A DNA stretch of 64,000 nucleotides, taken from NCBI RefSeq assembly GCF_000378765.1, contig NZ_KB905345.1:242459-306458 (forward strand), written 5' to 3'. This stretch comes from Psychroflexus tropicus DSM 15496. GTDB lineage: Bacteria; Bacteroidota; Bacteroidia; Flavobacteriales; Flavobacteriaceae. The position numbers and the translations under genes are program-made. How positions within the stretch are numbered: the stretch's first letter is position 1; the number at the start of each line of letters is the position of its first letter. Positions 45,754-54,627 of this stretch are shown in pieces. The notes beneath the pieces are model-generated. The model worked only from the letters and a program-made list of their open reading frames with translations, had not been told where the DNA came from and did not search any database.

Positions 45754-46533
45754 TCAAAGTTTTAATGTTTTAGCCTCATTCCAAAACTTATCCATTTCTG
45801 ATAGACTCATCTTAGATAAATCTAAGTTATGCTCTTTAGCCTTCTTCTCTAGGTATTGAAATCTTGAGATAAATTTCTTATTAGTCCTTTCCAGAGCGGT
45901 TTCGGGATCTACCTTGAGAAATCGTGCATAGTTGATCATCGAAAATAAAACATCTCCAAATTCACTTTCTATTTTGTCCTGCTGATTTTGGTTAACTTCT
46001 TCCTGTAGTTCTGAGAGTTCCTCCTCAACCTTTTCAAAAACTTGCTCTGGCTTTTCCCAATCAAAACCTACGCCTGCGACTTTATCCTGAATTCTACTTG
46101 CTTTAATAAGTGCTGGTAGTGATTTTGGAACTCCACTCAACACACTCTTATTCCCTTCTTTTAGCTTAAGCTTTTCCCAATTTACTTTGACCTGATTTTC
46201 ATCTTCAGCTTTCACATCTCCGTAAATATGTGGGTGTCGATTAATTAATTTTTCGCATAAAGCATTTATGACCTCTGCGATATCAAAATCCTTCGTTTCA
46301 CTTCCTATTTTTGAATAAAATACTATATGTAACAATACATCTCCGAGCTCTTTTTTAATTTCAGTGGAATCCTTGTCTAAAATGGCATCTCCCAGTTCAT
46401 AAACCTCTTCCATTGTAAGATTCCGTAAAGATTCCATGGTTTGCTTTTTGTCCCAAGGGCATTTTTCTCTAAGCTCGTCCATGATATCTAAAAGTCGTTC
46501 AAAAGCCTTAAGTTGTTTTGATCTTGAATACAT
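45754..46533 (-). CDS. mazG: Nucleoside triphosphate pyrophosphohydrolase MazG
   Basis: A 259-residue cytosolic all-alpha NTP pyrophosphohydrolase that removes aberrant nucleotides. Two MazG repeats are visible: the first with CPWDKKQTMESLRNLTMEEVYELGDAI and KELGDVLLHIVFYSKI, the second around VFEKVEEELSELQEEVNQN and EFGDVLFSMINYARFL. The EExxE and ExxD metal motifs are intact in both. Standard length for the family. Confidence 0.95.
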   Translation of the reverse strand: MYSRSKQLKAFERLLDIMDELREKCPWDKKQTMESLRNLTMEEVYELGDAILDKDSTEIKKELGDVLLHIVFYSKIGSETKDFDIAEVINALCEKLINRHPHIYGDVKAEDENQVKVNWEKLKLKEGNKSVLSGVPKSLPALIKASRIQDKVAGVGFDWEKPEQVFEKVEEELSELQEEVNQNQQDKIESEFGDVLFSMINYARFLKVDPETALERTNKKFISRFQYLEKKAKEHNLDLSKMSLSEMDKFWNEAKTLKL

Positions 46534-46563
46534 GTTTTTATTTTAAAGGTAAGGGTTTCAACT

Positions 46564-46595
46564 AAAAAACCCTCCGAGTTTTTCTCAAAGGGTTT
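46564..46595 (-). terminator. Terminator after the DUF5606 gene
   Basis: On the minus strand a stem AAACCCT..GAG/CTC..AGGGTTT, with a two-base internal mismatch, ends in a T-run. It separates the DUF5606 gene from mazG. Confidence 0.65.
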
Positions 46596-46620
46596 CAATT
46601 TATTTAAATAGTATCAGTTG

Positions 46621-47052
46621 CTACTTTGCTTTTTCAGAATCATCACTAGCCTCCTCTGCTTTCGGATCTGAAAAATCAGTGATTTCTTTAGAAATCAATA
46701 AATTATACCATTGTATTACTTTTTTAATGTCAGAAGGATAGACTCTATCTTCATCATATTCTGGAAGGACCTCACTAAAATAATCTGTGAGTTCGTTTTT
46801 TGATGATTTATGATTTATAGCTTGTTTTCCTTCTTCTTTATCATAGATTTTTTGAAAAACTTCTCTAAGTGGTATTTCTTCAGTATAAGTATAAATAGCA
46901 ATTTCACTAAGAATACTCACATTATTTCTCATACTCACTGGAATCTTTTTACCGTCTACTAATGATTGAGCTAGAAAACCTCCTCTCGTTTGAGCTTTAA
47001 GTTCAAAAAGTCCAGGTTTTCCAGAAATAGATAATACTTTGTCAAGTTTCAT
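46621..47052 (-). CDS. DUF5606 family protein
   Basis: A 143-residue cytosolic protein opening with KLDKVLSISGKPGLFELKAQ and SLVDGKKIPVSMRNNVSILS, the conserved N-terminus of DUF5606. The C-terminal tail is acidic. Function unknown. In this phylum it commonly sits between def and mazG, as it does here. Confidence 0.88.
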   Translation of the reverse strand: MKLDKVLSISGKPGLFELKAQTRGGFLAQSLVDGKKIPVSMRNNVSILSEIAIYTYTEEIPLREVFQKIYDKEEGKQAINHKSSKNELTDYFSEVLPEYDEDRVYPSDIKKVIQWYNLLISKEITDFSDPKAEEASDDSEKAK

Positions 47053-47107
47053 TTAGTATAGTTTTTTGGCTGGCAAATATGCAATTTGTTTAAAATATAG
47101 AATAGGT

Positions 47108-47698
47108 TTAGCGCATTTTTTTAGCTAACGGATATTTCATTTTATAGCCTACGTCAATTTTACCTTTTGTAATATTTGTAAGTCTGCTTTTGATCAATCG
47201 CTTTTTTAAATTTGAAATTCTATCGGTAAACAGTATACCTTCAATATGATCATATTCGTGCTGAACAACTCTTGCAGGAAGACCATTCAGCACTTCAGTT
47301 TTTTCAACAAAATTTTCGTCGACGTAGTTAATTTTGATTTCAGGTTTTCTGAAAATATCCTCATGTACATCAGGAATACTCAAGCATCCTTCATTAAAAT
47401 CCCAATCAATACCGTGTTCTTCTACAATTTCAGGATTTATAAACACACGCTTGAAGGATTCTAATTCTTTGACTTCTTCCTCACTTAAGTTTTCATCCTG
47501 AGCGAAAGGTTTTGCATCAATAACAAAAAGGCGAATGGATAAGCCTATTTGAGGTGCTGCCAACCCAACCCCATTAGCATTATACATGGTTTCAAACATG
47601 TCTTCAATGAGCTGGTCCAATTCTGGATAATCATTTGAAATTTCTTTCGCTTTTTTCTTTAAGACTGGAGAACCATAGGCAACAATTGGTAATATCAT
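47108..47698 (-). CDS. def: Peptide deformylase
   Basis: A 196-residue metalloenzyme that removes the formyl group from new proteins. The three signature motifs are present: GVGLAAPQIGL near residue 43, EGCLSIPD near residue 103 with the metal cysteine, and QHEYDHIEGILF near residue 146 with the HExxH-type ligands. The start is at 47698. A promoter-like element lies in the spacer to ruvX. Confidence 0.96.
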   Translation of the reverse strand: MILPIVAYGSPVLKKKAKEISNDYPELDQLIEDMFETMYNANGVGLAAPQIGLSIRLFVIDAKPFAQDENLSEEEVKELESFKRVFINPEIVEEHGIDWDFNEGCLSIPDVHEDIFRKPEIKINYVDENFVEKTEVLNGLPARVVQHEYDHIEGILFTDRISNLKKRLIKSRLTNITKGKIDVGYKMKYPLAKKMR

Positions 47699-47744
47699 GA
47701 TCTCAATTTTGTATCTGTGAAAATTTCCCTTTTAAACTGATCTA

Positions 47745-47752
47745 CAAAAATA
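47745..47752 (-). promoter_or_regulatory. -7 element TATTTTTG for def
   Basis: Exact minus-strand TAnnTTTG match, 46 bases before the def start at 47698. Confidence 0.4.
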
Positions 47753-47802
47753 CAGGTTTTATTTCTTTTCAATTTAAGAAATGAAAAATTTAAACGCGCC
47801 TT

Positions 47803-48210
47803 TTAGTTGAGGTAATTCTGAAGTAGTATGGTAGCACTAATTTCATCTACAAGTGCTTTATTTTTTCTTTGTTTCTTTTTCAGCCCAGAATCTATCATCG
47901 TTTGAAAGGCCATCTTAGAGGTAAATCGTTCGTCTAGTCTTTCGATCTTAAGCTTGGGAAATAAGGATTGAATATCCTCTATAAAAAACAAGATATTTCT
48001 TTCGAGTTGCATGGGTTTTCCGTCGGTAAATTTAGGTTGACCAACTACCAGAGTGTCAATATTTTCAGATTTAATAATTGCCTTTAATTCATCCATCAAT
48101 AGCCTGGTATCTATAGTTTTTAAGCCTGAGGCTATCATTTTCATTTCATCAGAAATAGCGATACCCGTTCGTTTGATACCAAAATCTAAGGCTAATACTT
48201 TAGTCTTCAT
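47803..48210 (-). CDS. ruvX: Holliday junction resolvase-like RuvX/YqgF
   Basis: A 135-residue RNase H-fold nuclease, in other bacteria involved in 16S rRNA 5' end processing and possibly Holliday junction resolution. Visible: LALDFGIKRTGIAISD at the N-terminus, ERLDERFTSKMA near residue 96 and the terminal acidic motif DEISATILLQNYL. Length is typical. Divergent from dapD. Confidence 0.93.
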   Translation of the reverse strand: MKTKVLALDFGIKRTGIAISDEMKMIASGLKTIDTRLLMDELKAIIKSENIDTLVVGQPKFTDGKPMQLERNILFFIEDIQSLFPKLKIERLDERFTSKMAFQTMIDSGLKKKQRKNKALVDEISATILLQNYLN

Positions 48211-48226
48211 AATATTATTTGAGATG

Positions 48227-48234
48227 CAAATATA
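48227..48234 (-). promoter_or_regulatory. -7 element TATATTTG for ruvX
   Basis: Exact minus-strand TAnnTTTG match, 16 bases before the start at 48210. Confidence 0.5.
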
Positions 48235-48292
48235 AGCTATGATTCGTCATTTTGAATTTGACCATAAACATTATCTTCGCAAAAAAAGCAAG

Positions 48293-49108
48293 ATGAAAGA
48301 TTTAAAAGATAAAATAGAAAAAGCCTGGGATAATCGCGAATTGCTGAAAGAACAGGAAACCATAAACGCTATACGTTCAGTCGTTGCGAAATTGGATAGT
48401 GGTGAGCTTCGATGTGCAGAGCCGACTACTGATGGCTGGCAGGTGAACGAATGGGTTAAAAAAGGGGTTGTACTCTATTTCCCTATCCAAAAAATGGAAA
48501 CTTTGGAAGCAGGAATTTTTGAGTATCATGATAAAATGCCTCTTAAAAAAGGCTACAAAGAAAAAGGGATTCGTGTAGTGCCAAATGCTGTTGCGAGACA
48601 TGGTGCCTACATTTCCAGTGGAGTTATCATGATGCCTAGTTACGTCAATATAGGAGCTTATGTAGATGAGGGCACCATGGTAGACACCTGGGCAACAGTA
48701 GGAAGTTGTGCCCAAATTGGTAAAAATGTCCATCTTTCTGGAGGCGTTGGCATCGGCGGGGTTTTAGAACCTTTACAAGCCGCACCCGTCATTATTGAAG
48801 ATAATGCCTTTTTAGGATCAAGAAGTATCGTCGTTGAAGGTGTACGAGTGGAAAAAGAAGCTGTTTTAGGCGCAAATGTTGTCATGACTGCATCAACCAA
48901 AATCATAGATGTGACAGGAGATGAACCCAAAGAAATGAAAGGAGTGGTCCCAGCAAGATCTGTTGTGATTCCAGGAAGCTACACCAAAACCTTCCCTGCT
49001 GGAGAATTTAATGTGCCTTGTGCCTTAATTATTGGAAAAAGAAAAGAAAGCACCAATAAAAAGACATCCTTGAACGATGCTTTACGGACTTATGATGTAG
49101 CAGTTTAA
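48293..49108 (+). CDS. dapD: 2,3,4,5-tetrahydropyridine-2,6-dicarboxylate N-succinyltransferase
   Basis: Lysine/meso-diaminopimelate pathway enzyme using succinyl-CoA. 271 residues from MKDLKDKIEKAWDN at 48293; an ATG at 48239 would add an unconserved, basic extension across the promoter region (TATCTTCG at 48272-48279 is a near-consensus -7). The left-handed beta-helix repeats are visible (VARHGAYISSGVIMMPSYVN, GAYVDEGTMVDTWATVGSCA, HLSGGVGIGGVLEPLQAAPV). A succinyl-type pathway to diaminopimelate is thereby implied. Confidence 0.95.
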   Translation: MKDLKDKIEKAWDNRELLKEQETINAIRSVVAKLDSGELRCAEPTTDGWQVNEWVKKGVVLYFPIQKMETLEAGIFEYHDKMPLKKGYKEKGIRVVPNAVARHGAYISSGVIMMPSYVNIGAYVDEGTMVDTWATVGSCAQIGKNVHLSGGVGIGGVLEPLQAAPVIIEDNAFLGSRSIVVEGVRVEKEAVLGANVVMTASTKIIDVTGDEPKEMKGVVPARSVVIPGSYTKTFPAGEFNVPCALIIGKRKESTNKKTSLNDALRTYDVAV

Positions 49109-49133
49109 GCTTATAGCTTAAAGATTGAAGAAG

Positions 49134-50204
49134 ATGAAAATTTTAGTCATTCAGCAAAAGATGATTGGAGACGTGCTCGTCTCCAGTCTTATTTGCGAAA
49201 ATCTAAAACTAAATTACCCTAAGGCCGAAGTACATTATTTAGTGAACAGGTTTACAATTCCTGTTATTAAAAATCATCCTTATATCGATAAAATCGTAGT
49301 TTTTGAAGATGAATACAGGTCGGATAAACTCGCTTTATATAGATTTTTAAAACAAATCCGGCATTCTAATTATGATGTCGTTATCGATGCCTATGGAAAA
49401 TTAGAGAGTAATTTGATCACTCTTTTTTCTGGGGCTCAGACTAAAATCGGATGGGAAAAAAATTATACAAAGCTGCTTTACACTGAGACCGTAAACATTT
49501 CAAGCGAATCTAAGTTAGGGTTGGGTTCTGCCATCGAAAACAGACTTAATCTAGTGAAAAGTTACAGAAATTCTGCTATCCATTCTACTCGACCTCAAAT
49601 ACATTTAACCCCTCTCGAGCTAGAATCTGCAAGGCAAAAATTAGCTGAATTTTCTAAAACTGGAGGACGTGATTTCCTGATGATCAGTGCACTTGGAAGT
49701 CAGCCAGAAAAGACTTATCCTCTGGCTTACATGGCTAAGGTTTTGGATTTTATAGCAGATGATACCGATGCTTTAATGATCTTAAATTATATGCCTCAGC
49801 AAAAAGAGGACATCACCAGGCTTTATGATCTCTGTCAGCCAGCCACTCAAAAGCAAATCATTAGGAACTTCGAAGTTGGTGGATTAAGGGAATTCTTGGC
49901 TGTGACCAAATTTTGCAAAGCAGTCATCGGAAATGAAGGAGGAGCTACAAATATGGCCAAAGCATTGAATGTTCACACATTTTCTATTTTTTCGCCCTGG
50001 ATTGATAAGCAGGGGTGGAATGGGTTTGAGAGTGAAAACTTAAAACACGTCTCTGTCCATTTGGAAGATTTTAAGCCTGAATACTTTAGGGATACTAAAT
50101 TTAAAGAGCTCAAAAAGAAAAGCGATGACTTGTATTTAAAATTTAAGGCAGAATTTATAATAAAAATATTGAAGCCTTTTTTAAATACACTAATAGCTGG
50201 TTAA
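49134..50204 (+). CDS. Glycosyltransferase family 9 (heptosyltransferase-like)
   Basis: A 356-residue GT-B enzyme of the LPS heptosyltransferase family. The N-terminus MKILVIQQKMIGDVLVSSLI is typical, the mid-region has IGWEKNYTKLLYTETVN, and the C-terminal domain has CKAVIGNEGGATNMAKALNV, the acceptor/donor loop of GT9. It likely adds a sugar to the LPS core at the inner leaflet. The ATG at 49134 is preferred over a TTG at 49125. It opens the glycosyltransferase cluster that extends to 56.7 kb. Confidence 0.88.
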   Translation: MKILVIQQKMIGDVLVSSLICENLKLNYPKAEVHYLVNRFTIPVIKNHPYIDKIVVFEDEYRSDKLALYRFLKQIRHSNYDVVIDAYGKLESNLITLFSGAQTKIGWEKNYTKLLYTETVNISSESKLGLGSAIENRLNLVKSYRNSAIHSTRPQIHLTPLELESARQKLAEFSKTGGRDFLMISALGSQPEKTYPLAYMAKVLDFIADDTDALMILNYMPQQKEDITRLYDLCQPATQKQIIRNFEVGGLREFLAVTKFCKAVIGNEGGATNMAKALNVHTFSIFSPWIDKQGWNGFESENLKHVSVHLEDFKPEYFRDTKFKELKKKSDDLYLKFKAEFIIKILKPFLNTLIAG

Positions 50205-50273
50205 CAATAAAAATAAATTAGGAGCAAATTAAAATAAGTTTTATATTCGCTTAAAACATTTAATCTTTTTATT

Positions 50274-51239
50274 ATGAAAACAACATTCAACCATTGTTTA
50301 AAAACAATTCTGTTCTTTACGGCGATCACTTTTTTAAGTTGCTCAGATGAGGAACCAACTTATGAGAGCGAACCATATCAAGATGTAGAACAGGAAATTT
50401 CAATTGTGAAATTTGAAACGTTTGATGAATTTAATGCACTTATAGATGAGTTAAGTAACATAAGTGAAGACGAATTAGAATTTTGGATTGAGCAAAATAA
50501 TCCTGATGCATTGTACCATTCTAAAAAAAATACAGAAAAACTCAATGATCTTCCTGAATCATATTTAGCGATTTTAAATTCTGAAAATGAATTTAAAATT
50601 GGAAATAAGACACTTTGGCTTTACGAGGAAAAATTATACGAATTTGAGCAGGGACAAAATAAAAAAGATTTGAAATTGAATGTTAAGGATTTAAAACCAG
50701 TAGGCGAAATTATTGTCAAAATTCATGGAAATGATCCTAAAACAACCATCGTTGGACAAGGGCAATTAAATGCGAAATATAAACATGAATTTAATGGTTA
50801 TCAATATAAAGATTGCTCTAACAATTTAAGAAATATTAATGCAAAATTTATTTATGTTCATGAATTGATGTCCGTAGAATCTGGTCTACATGCGACTGCA
50901 AGATATTCCAGACTATATTTACGAGTTAAGTTAGAATGGAGAGGTCGAAAAAAGTGGAAACCTGCTGGAGAACCAAGAAATATAAGTGTAAACTTGTACC
51001 TACATGACACAAAACTATCGTTTTACAATAACGGTATCCCTAGCATTTCATTGGTTTACGACCCAAGTAGCGTGAACGTATCATTTGATTGTTCAGGCGA
51101 TAGAACAATTTTGCTTAAAACTTCTGATAGCTATGGAATAGGAGCTGGTTCTCCAAGATGGATAGTAAATACAACTGGATCTATTGCCCAAGAATTTCAT
51201 GGAGGATATTATTATTGGAGCCATTTTGCAAATTGGTAA
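50274..51239 (+). CDS. Lipoprotein of unknown function
   Basis: A 321-residue protein with a lipoprotein signal (LKTILFFTAITFLSC, cysteine near residue 23). Residues 45-110 contain FETFDEFNALIDELSNISED, a helix pattern seen in many bacteroidete lipoproteins. The C-terminal half (about 150-321) is beta-rich with aromatic and basic patches (RLYLRVKLEWRGRKKWKPAG) and ends in HGGYYYWSHFANW. No enzyme motif is recognised. It is flanked by glycosyltransferase genes and is AT-rich, so it looks like cargo of the variable cluster rather than part of its chemistry. Confidence 0.7.
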   Translation: MKTTFNHCLKTILFFTAITFLSCSDEEPTYESEPYQDVEQEISIVKFETFDEFNALIDELSNISEDELEFWIEQNNPDALYHSKKNTEKLNDLPESYLAILNSENEFKIGNKTLWLYEEKLYEFEQGQNKKDLKLNVKDLKPVGEIIVKIHGNDPKTTIVGQGQLNAKYKHEFNGYQYKDCSNNLRNINAKFIYVHELMSVESGLHATARYSRLYLRVKLEWRGRKKWKPAGEPRNISVNLYLHDTKLSFYNNGIPSISLVYDPSSVNVSFDCSGDRTILLKTSDSYGIGAGSPRWIVNTTGSIAQEFHGGYYYWSHFANW

Positions 51240-51259
51240 GCGAACCAATTAATTCATAA

Positions 51260-52033
51260 TTAACGATCTGCCTCATTCATATGGGGCAGATTTTCTTTAT
51301 AGTACTTATAATTATTCATTACTCTTAAGACTTTATATGTAATGAGTGATGAAAACTGCCAAAATGGCCTTTTTACTTCTCTAATTATTTTTTTAAACTT
51401 GATCAATTTTTTATTCTGTATAGTTGTTCCACCAACTAAATCATCACAATGAGTTACATAAGTTTTTGCAGTATTATAGATTCTCACATTGTGTATATTT
51501 ACTTCTTGAAGTAAGATGTCAATTGGAGCTTCATACTTATATAACTTGGTGTGTAGTTTTGTTGCTGCATGTTTTCCCAAAATCTGACCAGTAGTACCTC
51601 TTGGTGGAACTGCAAATAACCTGAGGCCTTTATTTTCAATAATTAATGAAAAGCCTTTTTTCCCTGAAATATCTACAAAATCATTTGTTGTTATTGACTT
51701 TAGGATGTCGTGTATCTCATCAAAAAAACTATGCTCTATCTTAACATCATCCTCAAATATGATTGCATAATCTTCTTTTTGTTTTGATATTATTTCAAAT
51801 AGATCAAAATAAGATTTGATCAATCCTATTTCACCAAAATTTAAAGAGGGAAAGTGTTTTATTAACTTATGTTGTCCTTTAGCTTTATAAATAAATCTAG
51901 AATCAAGTGACTTACCATCAACAGCAGTAAACCTTTCAAAATTAACATCGAATTTAGAGAGTTGAGATTCCATAAACGACCTCCGCTCTTGGCTTCTATC
52001 CAAATTAATAAAATAAATTTTGAAACTTACCAA
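51260..52033 (-). CDS. Glycosyltransferase family 25 (LPS biosynthesis)
   Basis: A 257-residue enzyme of the LPS-type GT25 family. Visible: SFKIYFINLDRSQERRSFME at the N-terminus, FERFTAVDGKSLDS, GEIGLIKSYFDLFEIIS and the metal-binding acidic motif IFEDDVKIEH near residue 90. Family members transfer galactose or other hexoses to LPS core. It is the only gene on its strand here, convergent with the lipoprotein and divergent from the next GT2. Confidence 0.87.
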   Translation of the reverse strand: MVSFKIYFINLDRSQERRSFMESQLSKFDVNFERFTAVDGKSLDSRFIYKAKGQHKLIKHFPSLNFGEIGLIKSYFDLFEIISKQKEDYAIIFEDDVKIEHSFFDEIHDILKSITTNDFVDISGKKGFSLIIENKGLRLFAVPPRGTTGQILGKHAATKLHTKLYKYEAPIDILLQEVNIHNVRIYNTAKTYVTHCDDLVGGTTIQNKKLIKFKKIIREVKRPFWQFSSLITYKVLRVMNNYKYYKENLPHMNEADR

Positions 52034-52192
52034 GATAAAAGGTGTTTAGGAAAAATTAGACTTGTTAATTATAATAAGAATTTTTTCGGCTTTCAAACAA
52101 TTATATTCACCAAATACTACGATTCAAAAATAATTTATTTTGAAAGTTATCAAATCAATTCATGAAATATTATTTTAAAGTGAACATTATTT

Positions 52193-52200
52193 TACATTTG
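52193..52200 (+). promoter_or_regulatory. -7 element TACATTTG for the WaaE-like gene
   Basis: Exact TAnnTTTG match 33 bases before the ATG at 52234; no clear -33 TTG. Confidence 0.4.
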
Positions 52201-52233
52201 TAGCTTGTATTTTACTAATCGACCTAATCTGTT

Positions 52234-52986
52234 ATGCCTAAAATTTCGGCACTTATCATCACATTAAACGAAGCTAATAACATCGGTTTCCTCATAGAAA
52301 ATCTAAGTTTTGCAGATGAGATTATTGTGGTAGACTCCTATTCAGAGGATAAAACAGTTAGCATCGCAGAGTCCTATCCAAACGTAAAGGTTTTCCTCAA
52401 ACAATTTACAGATTTTACGACCCAGAGAAATTTTGCTCTAGAGAAGGCCAACCATGAGTGGATTTTGTTTATGGATGCAGATGAAAGACTTACAGATCCT
52501 CTTATAGCCGAAATACAGGCTACTGTTAACCAAAATTCCACAGCAGACGCCTATTATTTTTACAGAAAATTTATGTTTAAGGGTAAGCCTTTACACTTTA
52601 GTGGATGGCAAACCGATAAAAACATAAGACTTTTTAAAAGAAATAAAGCCACCTATACCTCACAACGGTTAGTTCACGAAGTGCTAAAAGTAGAGGGTGA
52701 GGTGTCTTATTTGAAACATAAGTTAATCCACTACTCTTATAGTAGCTATGCCTCCTATAAGAGTAAAATGATCAATTATGCCCAATTGAAAGCTAAGGAG
52801 CTTCATCAAAAAGGGGTAAAACCAAATGCATTTCATTATTTTATCAAGCCTACCTACAAGTTTTTATATGATTTTATAATAAGAGGTGGTTTTTTAGATG
52901 GCAAGAAGGGAATAATTATTTGTTACCTGAATGCCTTAAGCGTTTATAAACGATATCCTTATTTGAAACAACTTTCAAAACAGTGA
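52234..52986 (+). CDS. Glycosyltransferase family 2 (WaaE/LgtF-like)
   Basis: A 250-residue GT-A enzyme. Visible: KISALIITLNEANNIGFLIE, EIIVVDSYSEDKTVSIAE, TQRNFALEKANHEWILFMDADERL with the DxD motif near residue 83, and a C-terminal region with HYSYSSYASYKSKM. This is the WaaE/KdtX group that adds glucose to LPS core heptose in Proteobacteria. No membrane span beyond a weak C-terminal amphipathic part. Its 3' end overlaps the convergent kinase-like gene by 12 bases. Confidence 0.9.
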   Translation: MPKISALIITLNEANNIGFLIENLSFADEIIVVDSYSEDKTVSIAESYPNVKVFLKQFTDFTTQRNFALEKANHEWILFMDADERLTDPLIAEIQATVNQNSTADAYYFYRKFMFKGKPLHFSGWQTDKNIRLFKRNKATYTSQRLVHEVLKVEGEVSYLKHKLIHYSYSSYASYKSKMINYAQLKAKELHQKGVKPNAFHYFIKPTYKFLYDFIIRGGFLDGKKGIIICYLNALSVYKRYPYLKQLSKQ

Positions 52987-53730
52987 TTTCAATTTCTTTT
53001 TCCGTTCTTGCTTGAGATGAAACTTTCGTTGAAATTCTGAAGTATAATCCCACATGAGTTCAAACACTTCAGACTTTGGTTTTTTGATAAGTTTCGCATA
53101 TTCATCACTCATGATCTCCACCATTTCTTTCTTAGGAGTTAGTCTTCTGAAATTATACATCCGTTGGTCAAAATTCAGAGGTTTAAACTTCATTCTATTG
53201 AGGTCCACAAGTGAAAATTTAATATCATTCTCTTGAAAAAATATTAAAGTATTCCCAGGAGAGTGATCCTGAAATTCAACTTGGTGTTCATGAAGCTGAA
53301 AGGTGAATCTTGTAAATGATCTAAGAATTTCTTCATGTCTAGGATAATCGGGTGAATGAACAAGATCTCTATAGGTTAAGTCTGGTGTAGTATGTTCACT
53401 TATATAGAAAGACTTTCCAAAACCAAGACCTTGACTAAATTCAAAAAAAGCAATAGGCTCAGGAGTACCGATTCCTTTTTCCTTTAAAAGAGTAGCATAT
53501 TCAAAAGATCGTCTGGCTTTCGACTTGCGGAAATACTGATAGGCGATTTGATTGATAAGGTTAGGAACTTTAAAGGATTTGATGTTTAAAAGAAGTCCTT
53601 CAAATTCAACTGTCTTTATAATGTTTCTATCTCCATTTCCAAATACAATTCCAACATCATCAAACTGATTAATCAGCTCAGAAAGCTTACTTTTAAACTC
53701 AAAATAAGAAGGATTGCATTTAAAATTCAT
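52975..53730 (-). CDS. Kdo/LPS kinase-like protein (KdkA/InaA fold)
   Basis: A 251-residue protein-kinase-like protein. It shows ARRSFEYATLLKEKGIGTPEPIAFFE, and the catalytic region FQDHSPGNTLIFF near residue 157 with an Asp-x5-Asn arrangement, then the metal-binding FSLVDLNRM near residue 178. This resembles Kdo kinases and InaA-type LPS kinases. In a bacterium with a glycosyltransferase cluster it plausibly phosphorylates an LPS inner-core sugar in place of a second Kdo. Substrate not proven; convergent with the WaaE-like gene. Confidence 0.82.
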   Translation of the reverse strand: MNFKCNPSYFEFKSKLSELINQFDDVGIVFGNGDRNIIKTVEFEGLLLNIKSFKVPNLINQIAYQYFRKSKARRSFEYATLLKEKGIGTPEPIAFFEFSQGLGFGKSFYISEHTTPDLTYRDLVHSPDYPRHEEILRSFTRFTFQLHEHQVEFQDHSPGNTLIFFQENDIKFSLVDLNRMKFKPLNFDQRMYNFRRLTPKKEMVEIMSDEYAKLIKKPKSEVFELMWDYTSEFQRKFHLKQERKKKLKSLF

Positions 53731-53827
53731 TGGTGATATTTAAATTTCAAATTTAAAACCTATAAGTGGTCAAAACACCAACTCAATCTTTTTTTTTTAA
53801 CGATTTTAGTATTTTAAAATTAAATCG

Positions 53828-54625
53828 ATGAATCCTTATCCTAAATGTAGCTTGATCACACCCACTTATAACTGGCCAGAAGCATTAGAATTACTTTTAA
53901 AAAGTGTAATTAAGCAAAGTATACTCCCCGATGAAGTCATCATTGCTGATGATGGCTCTAGAAAGGAAACTACTGAATTAATAAATAGATTTCAAGAAAA
54001 CTTTCCTATACCTCTCATTCACGTATGGCATGATGATAAGGGCAACAGAAAGCCCAGAATCATGAATAAAGCTATTGCTAGAGCAAAATTTGATTATATC
54101 ATTGAAATAGATGGAGATATCATTATGAATAAATATTTCATTCAAGACCATCTTTATTTTGCTCAAAAAGGATATTATTTATATGGCTCTAGAGTTAATA
54201 TTCAAAAAGAGTTTTTACCAACTCTATTTAGAAATCAAATTCTAAAATTTAACTTTTTATCAAGAGGTATAAAAAAAAGAGGCAGGACACTAAGGTTTCC
54301 ATTGTTAGCAAAACAAATAAAACCCGTTGAAGTGCGCTCTAGTAAATTGAGAGGGTGCAATATGTCATTTTGGAGATCTGATTTTATAAAAGTAAATGGT
54401 TTTAATGAAGAACTTGTTGGCTGGGGAATTGATGATTCTGAAATGATACAGAGATTACATAACATAGGTATTAAAGGAAAACGATTGAAATTTGCAGGTA
54501 TAGCTTACCATATATACCATAAAGAGCAATCTAAATCTCATATCGAAATCAATCTCGAAATTGAAAAGCAAACTATCGAAGACAAATTAGTTTATGCTGA
54601 GAAGGGAATAGATGAATTCTTGTAA
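53828..54625 (+). CDS. Glycosyltransferase family 2 with galactosyltransferase-type C-terminal domain
   Basis: A 265-residue GT-A enzyme. Visible: CSLITPTYNWPEALELLLKS, DEVIIADDGSRKETTELIN, the DxD-type EIDGDIIMNKYFIQDH near residue 97, and a glyco_transf_7C-like segment RGCNMSFWRSDFIKVNGFNE followed by WGIDDSEMIQRLHNIG near residue 198. Such enzymes build LPS O-antigen or capsule. It lies in the AT-rich right end of the cluster, abutting convergent GT4 genes. Confidence 0.87.
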   Translation: MNPYPKCSLITPTYNWPEALELLLKSVIKQSILPDEVIIADDGSRKETTELINRFQENFPIPLIHVWHDDKGNRKPRIMNKAIARAKFDYIIEIDGDIIMNKYFIQDHLYFAQKGYYLYGSRVNIQKEFLPTLFRNQILKFNFLSRGIKKRGRTLRFPLLAKQIKPVEVRSSKLRGCNMSFWRSDFIKVNGFNEELVGWGIDDSEMIQRLHNIGIKGKRLKFAGIAYHIYHKEQSKSHIEINLEIEKQTIEDKLVYAEKGIDEFL

Positions 54626-54627
54626 CT

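Noticed and set aside
51962..52165. Small plus-strand open frame over the GT25 start
   Set aside because: It is antisense to the GT25 N-terminus, very AT-rich and has no recognisable protein features.
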